Positions 34,564-41,888 of a stretch of 64,000 bases of DNA are shown here, one piece after another. The translations under genes and the position numbers were made by a program. The DNA is taken from NCBI GenBank assembly GCA_964368815.1, contig CAYJDA010000008.1, positions 1 through 64,000 on the forward strand. Direction: 5' to 3'. Source of the stretch: CAYJBH01 sp964368815 (GTDB lineage: Bacteria; Bacillota; Clostridia; Oscillospirales; Ruminococcaceae). Under the pieces are notes generated by a model. The model was given only the letters and a program-made list of their open reading frames with translations, had not been told where the DNA came from and did no database searches. Numbering within the stretch: position 1 is the first letter of the stretch; the number at the start of each line of letters is the position of its first letter.

Positions 34564-34611
34564 ATGAGTAACCGGTATAGTAATACCGATGATGAATTAG
34601 TTTCATATTGA
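34564..34611 (+). other. Possible 15-codon peptide or gene remnant
   Basis: An ATG 6 bp after AGAGGTG opens MSNRYSNTDDELVSY and stops at TGA (34609). The opening resembles the N-terminus of small sigma-factor-like proteins, but too little remains to assign a function. Confidence 0.22.
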
Positions 34612-35050
34612 CTGAACGGTTAATATTTACTCTTTACGGTTTCGTTGATAAAGGTTTTGTGTATTAAATAAAATTAAATAAATCTCTGCGATAAAGTGAA
34701 AAATAGATAAATGTAACATGCAATTTAACATTGGTTTTAACTTGTTTATAGAAGCGTGTGGGTCGTTAGTGAGTTAAAGAAGCTGTTCGTGATATATATA
34801 ACCGAATAAGTTTGATAGAGAATACTATTTTCGGTTAAGGTTACACTTGATATGGTAGCCGCAAGGGTCTGCATAATTAAGAAAACTGCATATTTATTAA
34901 CATAATTAAGTTATGTAGATACCGGGGAGTAGGCTGTTAGGGTAACAAATTATACATATACATTTGATAATACAATGCATGAATTTAGCTTAGGTGAAAT
35001 TTTGTTATATAGTACTTTATCGAGCAAGTAATTAAAAAATGAATAAGCTA

Positions 35051-35090
35051 ATAAGCCGTCTTTAGAAAATTCTGAGGACGGTTTATTTAT
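35051..35090 (+). terminator. Terminator of the candidate large RNA
   Basis: ATAAGCCGTC pairs with GACGGTTTAT (10 bp, one G-U) around a loop that can itself pair, followed by T-rich sequence. Confidence 0.75.
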
Positions 35091-35305
35091 TATCCGGTTA
35101 AGAGAAACAATGCTTTTTGTTTCCAATATTTTGTAGTTGATATAAATATTGGAAGTGTACTGTGCAAATTATATCTTACCATTTTTCATAGTAATTATGT
35201 TCATAATACCGATGACCATTTAGTATGCAACTGTAGTAAAGCTGCGGGTGTCAAGATAATTTAATCCTGTCACATCATGCTGTGCCAAACTTAAAGTTCA
35301 AATGC

Positions 35306-35334
35306 TTGATTAGGGGATATGTTAGTGCTATACT
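35306..35334 (+). promoter_or_regulatory. Promoter of the PTS operon
   Basis: TTGATT (35306-35311), a 17-bp spacer and TATACT (35329-35334) lie 60 bp before the EIICB start. The 215 bp between the RNA terminator and this promoter hold no gene. They probably contain the MtlR-type activator site, but I could not define it. Confidence 0.65.
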
Positions 35335-35393
35335 TTAGTCAAAGGACACATGATGCGCGCCATGTTTCCAATAAAAAGTTAGGAGTTAAAATT

Positions 35394-36803
35394 ATGAAAC
35401 AAGGAGTTCAAAAATTTGGGCGATTTCTGAGTGCCATGGTTATGCCAAACATTGGAGCATTTATAGCTTGGGGTATTATTACAGCACTTTTTATTGAAGA
35501 CGGGTGGCTTCCAAACGCAAAATTAGCAGAATTAGTCGGTCCGATGCTGACCTACCTTTTACCTTTACTAATAGCTTATACAGGTGGTAGGGCAATTGGT
35601 GATGTTAAAGGTGGAGTAGTTGCCGCGATAGCAACCTTTGGTGTAATTGCCGGCGCAGACATTCCAATGTTGCTTGGAGCAATGATAGTTGGACCTTTGA
35701 GCGGTATTATAGTTAAGAAATTCGACGATATGACCCAGAGTAAAATACCGGCCGGATTTGAGATGTTGGTAAACAATTTTTCAGCCGGAATAATTGGAAC
35801 GATACTACTTATTATTGGTTATTACGGAATTGGACCACTTGTAACTCTTGGAACAAATGCTCTCGGTGTAGGCGTAGGTTTCCTTGTAGAAAAAGGCTTA
35901 CTTCCGATAACAGCTATTTTTGTAGAACCTGCAAAAGTTTTATTCCTTAATAATGCAATAAATCATGGAGTATTTACTCCTCTGGGTGCTGAACAGGTGG
36001 GGGAACTCGGACGTTCGGTGTTCTATATGATAGAATCTAATCCCGGCCCCGGACTTGGGTTGCTACTTGCCTTCATGGTAGCAGGTAAAGGCAGCGCAAG
36101 AAGTAGTGCCTCCGGTGCAGCGGTAATTCATTTCTTCGGCGGTATTCATGAATTATATTTCCCATACGTTCTTATGAAACCGATAACTCTTTTAGCATTA
36201 ATTGCCGGTGGCGCAACCGGAACATTTATTTTTTCCACCTTTGGCGGAGGGCTTACAGGCGCCGCTTCACCGGGAAGTATAATTGCACAAATGATTATGA
36301 CTCCGGCAGGTGCACATATTCCGAATATTTTGGGAATTCTAGCTTCCGCTGTTGTAACGTTTTTGATTTCTGCAGTATTAATAAAACGAAGCTCTTCCGG
36401 CGACGACGATATCGAAGCTGCACAGAATAAAATAAAAAACATGAAAGCTAAATCGAAGGGTCAACAAACCGAGGAAGCAACAACTGACAATAATGTTCAG
36501 GTTAAAAATCTATCCGATGTTTCGTTTATTATATTTGCATGTGATGCCGGAATGGGAAGCAGTGCAATGGGCGCTACTAAACTTCGAAAAAAACTTAAAG
36601 ACAACGGTATAGACGGTATTACGGTAAAGCACTCTCCCGTGTCTGAAATACCGAAGGAAGCACAGGTGGTGGTAACACATGCTCAGCTAAAAGAAAGAGC
36701 ACAGCAGGCAAATGATACTGCATATCTTGTTACAATAACCGACTTCCTCTCGGCTCCTGAATATGATGATTTGATAACAAAACTAAAAGAAGATAGAAAA
36801 TAA
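35394..36803 (+). CDS. mtlA: PTS mannitol-type transporter, EIICB
   Basis: This 469-residue membrane protein starts at the ATG after TAGGAG. The upstream 25-codon extension from 35319 overlaps the promoter and is not needed. EIIC spans about 1-335 with the mannitol-family opening GRFLSAMVMPNIGAFIAWGI, and IHFFGGIHELYFPYVLMKP. A charged linker leads to the EIIB domain with phospho-cysteine Cys383 in FACDAGMGSSAMGATKL. It imports and phosphorylates a hexitol, most likely mannitol. The EIIA domain is a separate gene at 39166, and HPr and Enzyme I are in the same operon. Confidence 0.94.
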   Translation: MKQGVQKFGRFLSAMVMPNIGAFIAWGIITALFIEDGWLPNAKLAELVGPMLTYLLPLLIAYTGGRAIGDVKGGVVAAIATFGVIAGADIPMLLGAMIVGPLSGIIVKKFDDMTQSKIPAGFEMLVNNFSAGIIGTILLIIGYYGIGPLVTLGTNALGVGVGFLVEKGLLPITAIFVEPAKVLFLNNAINHGVFTPLGAEQVGELGRSVFYMIESNPGPGLGLLLAFMVAGKGSARSSASGAAVIHFFGGIHELYFPYVLMKPITLLALIAGGATGTFIFSTFGGGLTGAASPGSIIAQMIMTPAGAHIPNILGILASAVVTFLISAVLIKRSSSGDDDIEAAQNKIKNMKAKSKGQQTEEATTDNNVQVKNLSDVSFIIFACDAGMGSSAMGATKLRKKLKDNGIDGITVKHSPVSEIPKEAQVVVTHAQLKERAQQANDTAYLVTITDFLSAPEYDDLITKLKEDRK

Positions 36804-36823
36804 ATAAAAGAAAGGCATCCTAA

Positions 36824-37081
36824 ATGACAGAGTTTAAATATACAATAGTAGATGAACATGGTATACATGCAAGACCTGCAGGTGAACTTGTGAAGATAAT
36901 GCAGGGTTTCGAATGTGAGATTACCTTTACTAAGGGCGAAAAAAGTGCGAATGCAAAGAAATTATTTGCAGTAATGGGAATGGCTGTTAAAAAGGGCGAG
37001 GAAATTATTGTTCGCTGCGATGGGTCAGACGAGACACAGGCATTAGAAGCAGCACAAAAATTTTTAAGCGAAAACCTATAA
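36824..37081 (+). CDS. HPr-like phosphocarrier lacking the Ser46 site
   Basis: This 85-residue HPr has the active-site His15 in EHGIHARPAGEL. The regulatory serine used by HPr kinase in Firmicutes (Ser46 in NAKSIMGVMSL) is replaced by Lys46 in SANAKKLFAVMGMAVKKG. It should therefore pass phosphate from Enzyme I to the EIIA of this operon but not take part in CcpA-type repression. It sits 20 bp after mtlA and 27 bp before mtlR. Confidence 0.93.
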   Translation: MTEFKYTIVDEHGIHARPAGELVKIMQGFECEITFTKGEKSANAKKLFAVMGMAVKKGEEIIVRCDGSDETQALEAAQKFLSENL

Positions 37082-37108
37082 ATTTAAGTACACCGGTAGA
37101 GGGGCAAT

Positions 37109-39139
37109 ATGTATTCGATACCACAGCGGCTGAGTAAGATTTTCACAATACTTTTTATTACAAAAGATCCTGTGAGTGTGTCGACACTTGCCTCCTCGCT
37201 CGGCGTCAGCAGACGAACAATATTTCGAGAGCTTGAAAATGTTGACATTGTACTAAAAAAATTCAATTTACGGTTAGAAACAACAGTTGGCGAGGGTCTC
37301 TTTTTGAGTGGAGACGAACAAGATATCAACAAACTTAAAGAGGTTGTTGACGCACAACGAGAAACCCTCGCAACAAATAAAGAACTTCGTCGAATAGCCC
37401 TTGCATTGCTTTTACTTGATAGTGTTCAATGGAAGAAGTTGTATTTCTTTTCAAGTGTTCTGGAGGTGAGCGAGGCAACAGTTAGTCTGGACCTTGATGT
37501 TCTTGAGCAAGAATTACAGGGGTATAATATCCAGTTGCTACGCAAAAAGGGAATTGGTGTATTAATAAACGGTACTGAGCCTAACATCAGAATTGCATAT
37601 GTGAATTATCTACTTAAGGCTCAAGTAGGCACAAACCTTACTTCAACCTTGGAGGAGATTTTACCATCGGATATCTCTCGAGGAGTACGTGACATACTTG
37701 CGGAGCAATCGATTTTTATTAACTGGATGACGAAAGATGCTCTTTTAATTCTTTCCTATCGGCTGATAGTTCAAATATCAAGAATAAAGTTAGGGCTAAC
37801 ATTGACAGCAAGCGAGGTAGTAAAGCTTAACACACTCTATAGTGAGGTTGCAAAAAAACTAGCGACAGAACTGGAATATTATTTTAATATTGAAATAATT
37901 GAGGAAGAACTCGACTACATTGTTGAGGGATTGCGTGCCGCAAGAACTAAAACCGGGAGCGAGTTTTATGAAGACGAGAGCATGGCCTTTGCCCGAGCAC
38001 AAAGTATCACATATAGAATGATCGAGCGTTTTGACACCTTACTTGCACCGACACTAAAAATAAATGAAGATCTTGTGAGAGGACTAAGCATCCATCTTTG
38101 GTCGGCGATTTTTCGAATAGAAAGAGGCTACAAGATAAAAGACCCTCTAGGGGGACAGCTAAAGGCAGAATATCCTGATGTATATCGAAATACCGAATGC
38201 GCATGTGATGTTTTGAGAGAAGAGTTATCCTGCTACATCCCAGAAGAGGAAATCGCATGCATTGCTACCCATTTTGGGGCAGCGGTAATGCAGATAGGAC
38301 AAAGTCGTGTGAAGCGCAGATTACGTGTAGGCGTGATATGTCTTGGAGGAATTGGTGTTTCCTACATGATGGCGGGTCAGGTGAAAAAACTGTTCGGTAA
38401 GGAAGTTATAACCGAGGTGTGCGAGTATAATCAACCATACAGCTATAAAAATTGTGATTTTTTGGTCTCAACCAACAGCGTTCCTGACACCGATAAGCCA
38501 ACTGTTATAGCTCATCCGATACTAACAGATACTGATATTAGTCAGATTAGAAGATTAGTTGATACGCTGGCGGTAATCACTTCTAATGATGAAAGCGATA
38601 GTAAAGTTTTTTCCTTTGTAGACAATTTGGGGATTGCTATCGAACATACGAAAAACATTGAACACATCCTCAAAAATTTTGCGGTGATAGAAATACAACA
38701 GGGTATGAATATTAAGGAACTTGTAGAGTTTGTTGGATATCGTTTTGCAAATAGTCAACAAGACTGTGAGAGGATATGCTCAAGTCTATTGGATAGAGAA
38801 GCGGTATCAACACAGCTTATAGAACAACTTAATATTGTGCTTTTGCATTGTAGCACTAATGGGATAAAAAAGCCAATTGTGGCGCTTATTTATCCGAAAG
38901 ACAATGAGTTTGTGAACTCAATTGGACAAACAGCGAAAAGTTGTCTGCTTATCCTCATCCCACAAAACTCGTCTGCAGAACTCAAGGAGGCAATCGGGGC
39001 ATTAAGCAGTTCGCTAATAGAGGATGATCAATTACTGCAATACATTGTAAATGCAAATGAAAAGGCAATCGAATCAAAGCTTGAACTAATATTTTCCATC
39101 CACCTCACCGACTATTTTAGAGACCGTTTTGGTGGATGA
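37109..39139 (+). CDS. mtlR: MtlR-type PRD-containing transcriptional activator
   Basis: This 676-residue regulator has N-terminal helix-turn-helix domains (about 1-130, with SVSTLASSLGVSRRTIFREL) and two PTS-regulation domains in the middle. An EIIB-Gat-like domain contains RVGVICLGGIGVSYMMAG near 415, and a C-terminal EIIA-like domain contains NIVLLHCSTNGIKKP. MtlR proteins activate mannitol operons and are controlled by phosphorylation from HPr and the EIIs, which ties control to the self-contained PTS here. The next gene overlaps its end in an alternate start, but the preferred start lies 26 bp downstream. Confidence 0.9.
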   Translation: MYSIPQRLSKIFTILFITKDPVSVSTLASSLGVSRRTIFRELENVDIVLKKFNLRLETTVGEGLFLSGDEQDINKLKEVVDAQRETLATNKELRRIALALLLLDSVQWKKLYFFSSVLEVSEATVSLDLDVLEQELQGYNIQLLRKKGIGVLINGTEPNIRIAYVNYLLKAQVGTNLTSTLEEILPSDISRGVRDILAEQSIFINWMTKDALLILSYRLIVQISRIKLGLTLTASEVVKLNTLYSEVAKKLATELEYYFNIEIIEEELDYIVEGLRAARTKTGSEFYEDESMAFARAQSITYRMIERFDTLLAPTLKINEDLVRGLSIHLWSAIFRIERGYKIKDPLGGQLKAEYPDVYRNTECACDVLREELSCYIPEEEIACIATHFGAAVMQIGQSRVKRRLRVGVICLGGIGVSYMMAGQVKKLFGKEVITEVCEYNQPYSYKNCDFLVSTNSVPDTDKPTVIAHPILTDTDISQIRRLVDTLAVITSNDESDSKVFSFVDNLGIAIEHTKNIEHILKNFAVIEIQQGMNIKELVEFVGYRFANSQQDCERICSSLLDREAVSTQLIEQLNIVLLHCSTNGIKKPIVALIYPKDNEFVNSIGQTAKSCLLILIPQNSSAELKEAIGALSSSLIEDDQLLQYIVNANEKAIESKLELIFSIHLTDYFRDRFGG

Positions 39140-39165
39140 TAACAATTAAGAAAGGAAAGTCACTA

Positions 39166-39591
39166 ATGCTAAACAAAACAGAAATTATTTTAAATCAAGC
39201 CACAGAACACAAGGATGAAGCCATAAAAAGATGCGGAGAATTACTTTGTAAAGCAGGGTATGTATCAGCAGAGTATACTGAGGGCATGTTAAAAAGGGAT
39301 AACAGCTTTTCTACCGCTATAGGAAACCTTATCGCCATTCCTCACGGTGAAAAGGATTATGCAAAATGCATCCTTAATACCGGACTTTGCGTTATAACCT
39401 ATCCCGAAGGCATCGACTGGAATGGCAATGTGGTAAAACTGGTTATTGGTATTGCAGCTCGGGGAGAGGAGCATCTAGAAATACTTGAGAATATTGTCGA
39501 GGTGCTTGAAGAAGAAGATGATGTAGAGAAACTTGTTAATGAATCAAACATAGACAGCATTATAGCAGTTTTTTCAGCAGGGCAGGAATGA
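39166..39591 (+). CDS. mtlF: PTS mannitol-type EIIA
   Basis: This 141-residue EIIA has phospho-histidine His60 in GNLIAIPHGEKDYAK and the family's C-terminal segment LEILENIVEVLEEEDDVEKL. The start at 39166 follows AAAGGAAAG. The frame can be extended to 39136, overlapping mtlR, but without a better site. It accepts phosphate from the operon HPr and passes it to Cys383 of EIICB. Confidence 0.93.
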   Translation: MLNKTEIILNQATEHKDEAIKRCGELLCKAGYVSAEYTEGMLKRDNSFSTAIGNLIAIPHGEKDYAKCILNTGLCVITYPEGIDWNGNVVKLVIGIAARGEEHLEILENIVEVLEEEDDVEKLVNESNIDSIIAVFSAGQE

Positions 39592-39654
39592 TTTTTAATA
39601 AAGATATTAATCATGTTTTAACTTTTTAGCCTCAAGAAAGGGATATTTGAAGAT

Positions 39655-40581
39655 ATGATAGTTGCCGTAACGTTAAATCCGGCTCTTGATAAGACGGTCA
39701 CCATAGATACGCTTAAGCCGGGAGGGCTGAACCGTATCAAATCGGTAGTAGTTGATCCGGGTGGTAAAGGTGTAAATGTAGCAAAGATGGCGAAAGTGCT
39801 CGGAGTGGAATGTATTGCAACCGGCTTTTGCGGTGGTGAAGGTGGAAAAGAATTAATAAGCAGACTTAGTAGCCTTGGAATAAGGCATGACTTTGTTGAA
39901 ATTGCCTGTAATACACGTACTAATATGAAGGTGCAGGACGACTGTTACGGGATAACAGAGCTCAACGAGGCCGGGGCAGAAGTAACCAATGAAGAGGAAA
40001 AGAAACTTACAGATAAACTTCTTTCCTATGCTAACGAAAACACGGTGTTTGTACTTTCGGGAAGTACGCATGCAAACGCAAACCCGACATATTATCACAG
40101 TCTGATAACAATGCTTAAAGGAAAGTGCAGAGCAGTTCTCTTTGATGCTGATGGTGCTGCATTTGAAAAATCGGTTGGAGCTACACCGAACTTTATCAAG
40201 CCTAATGCAGAAGAGCTATCTAACTACTGTAATAAACCAGACATGTCACTACAGGAAATGTATGATGTCTGTCGCGAGTTTGTTAAAGGAGGAGTCGAGC
40301 TGGTTACTCTTTCAATGGGCTCGAAAGGTGCGGCATTTTTCACAGCCGATGAAGCTTATTTTACACCGCCGGTAGATGTGGAGGTTTCTTCAACCGTCGG
40401 TGCAGGAGACAGCATGGTAGCTGCAGTAGCTTGCGCGAAGCATCTCGGATATTCTCTTGTTGATACGGCAATTCTTGCAGTTGCATGCAGTGCAGGCGCT
40501 GTTACGACACAGGGAACTAATCCTCCGGGGGCACAGCTGGTAGAGGAACTAAAAAAACAGGTAAAACTGATTGCGTTATAG
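39655..40581 (+). CDS. fruK: 1-phosphofructokinase (PfkB family)
   Basis: This 308-residue PfkB-family sugar-phosphate kinase opens with VAVTLNPALDKTVTIDTLKPG, and GGKGVNVAKMAKVLG gives the sugar-binding Gly motif. The ATP/anion-hole motif is VGAGDSMVAAVACA with the catalytic Asp. Length and motifs fit 1-phosphofructokinase or tagatose-6-phosphate kinase. In this operon it follows mtlF and precedes a SorE-like dehydrogenase, so its probable substrate is the ketose-1-phosphate formed from the imported hexitol phosphate, yielding fructose-1,6-bisphosphate. Confidence 0.88.
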   Translation: MIVAVTLNPALDKTVTIDTLKPGGLNRIKSVVVDPGGKGVNVAKMAKVLGVECIATGFCGGEGGKELISRLSSLGIRHDFVEIACNTRTNMKVQDDCYGITELNEAGAEVTNEEEKKLTDKLLSYANENTVFVLSGSTHANANPTYYHSLITMLKGKCRAVLFDADGAAFEKSVGATPNFIKPNAEELSNYCNKPDMSLQEMYDVCREFVKGGVELVTLSMGSKGAAFFTADEAYFTPPVDVEVSSTVGAGDSMVAAVACAKHLGYSLVDTAILAVACSAGAVTTQGTNPPGAQLVEELKKQVKLIAL

Positions 40582-40604
40582 TTATTAATTAAGAAGGAGA
40601 ATAG

Positions 40605-41867
40605 ATGAACACAAGAGCTATTAGAATGTATGGAGCAGATGACCTTCGTGTTGAAGAGTTTGCTCTGCCCGAGATTAAGCAGGACGAAATATTGGTTAAA
40701 ATAATAACGGATAGCGTGTGTATGTCCACATACAAACTTTTGAAACAGGGTGTGGAGCACAAAAGATGCCCCAAAAATGTAGCGACAAACCCGATTATCA
40801 TCGGACATGAATTTTCAGGAACCATTGTTGAGGTAGGGGAAAAATGGCAGGATGAATTCAAGGTAGGCGAGCGATTTGCATTACAACCTGCACTTAATTA
40901 TAAAGGCAGCCTCGCATCACCTGGATATTCTTATGAGTTTTTCGGTGGGGCTGCTACATACGCAATTATTCCTCAGGAGGTTATGGAACTCGGCTGTCTG
41001 TTACATTATGAGGGTGAGGGTTTTTATAATGCTTCGTTGGGAGAACCAATGAGCTGTATTATTGGTGGATATAACATTATGTACCATACGAATAAAGTAA
41101 ACTACGACCATTCTATGGGTATAAAAGAAGGCGGCAACGTTCTGATACTCGGTGGTTGCGGACCGATGGGGCTTGGCGCTATCGAATACCCGATTATAGC
41201 GGGCAATCGCCCTAAACGTATTGTAGTTACTGATGTAGATTCCGGACGTATTGAGCGTGCAAAGGAGCTCATATCACCGGAGTTTGCAAAAGAAAATGGA
41301 GTAGAGCTATATTATATTAATCCTAATGACTACGACGACCCGTACAAGTCACTCCTTGACATATCGCAGGGTATGGGATATGACGATGTATTCGTTTATG
41401 CGCCAATAAAATCGCTTGCCGAGCTTGGAGATAAGTTGATGGCATTTGATGGATGCATGAATTTCTTTGCAGGTCCATCAAATAGTGATTTTACTGCTGA
41501 GATGAACCTTTACAATGTACACTATATTTCAACACATATTTTAGGTAGTACCGGTGGCAACACCGATGATCTTAAAGAGGCACTGGAACTGTCATCTAAA
41601 GAAAAGATAAGACCTTCTGTAATGGTTAGTCATATATGCGGACTCTCGGATATTGCAACCGCAACCGAAACACTACCGGATATTCGTGCAGGAAAAATAC
41701 TTGGGTATACACAATTTGATATGCCACTCGTGTCTTTGGCAGAATTTGAAGAGCGAGCAAAAACTGATCCGCTTTTTGCAAAACTCGATGCAAGTGTTAA
41801 GAAGCATAGCGGACTTTGGAATGTTGAAGCTGAGAATATTTTGTTGCAGCATTTTGGTGTGGAATAA
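40605..41867 (+). CDS. Zinc-type medium-chain dehydrogenase, L-sorbose-1-phosphate reductase (SorE)-like
   Basis: This 420-residue medium-chain dehydrogenase has Zn-site residues in TDSVCMSTYKL and PIIIGHEFSGTIVEVGE. The Rossmann motif is ILGGCGPMGLGAIE and the NAD-ribose Asp region is RIVVTDVDSGRIERA. It resembles SorE, which reduces L-sorbose-1-phosphate at the C2 ketone next to the phosphate. Here it replaces the usual mannitol-1-phosphate 5-dehydrogenase (MtlD), which is absent. It lies between 1-phosphofructokinase and Enzyme I with short gaps. The substrate is inferred from context. Confidence 0.82.
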   Translation: MNTRAIRMYGADDLRVEEFALPEIKQDEILVKIITDSVCMSTYKLLKQGVEHKRCPKNVATNPIIIGHEFSGTIVEVGEKWQDEFKVGERFALQPALNYKGSLASPGYSYEFFGGAATYAIIPQEVMELGCLLHYEGEGFYNASLGEPMSCIIGGYNIMYHTNKVNYDHSMGIKEGGNVLILGGCGPMGLGAIEYPIIAGNRPKRIVVTDVDSGRIERAKELISPEFAKENGVELYYINPNDYDDPYKSLLDISQGMGYDDVFVYAPIKSLAELGDKLMAFDGCMNFFAGPSNSDFTAEMNLYNVHYISTHILGSTGGNTDDLKEALELSSKEKIRPSVMVSHICGLSDIATATETLPDIRAGKILGYTQFDMPLVSLAEFEERAKTDPLFAKLDASVKKHSGLWNVEAENILLQHFGVE

Positions 41868-41888
41868 GCTTGACGAAAGGAGTTTTCT

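Larger units (their letters stand above)
34095..35090 (+). ncRNA. Candidate large structured non-coding RNA (~1 kb), class unknown
   Basis: No protein gene of normal size lies between dpaA (33915) and the PTS gene (35394). Within 34.1-35.1 kb a perfect promoter and an intrinsic terminator frame a segment full of local helices. Examples are CTCC/GGAG at 34097-34107, TCCGATG 34179/CATCGGA 34217, and TGCCTA 34226/TAGGCA 34261 enclosing TCTCG/CGAGA. Others are GTTATACT 34330/AGTGTAAC 34363 enclosing ACGACA/TGTCGT, TAACCGAA 34799/TTCGGTTA 34830, and ACATAA 34900/TTATGT 34911. Size and ornateness recall GOLLD, ROOL or OLE-type RNAs, but no class could be recognised from sequence alone. A decayed coding region is the main alternative. 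Confidence 0.5.
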
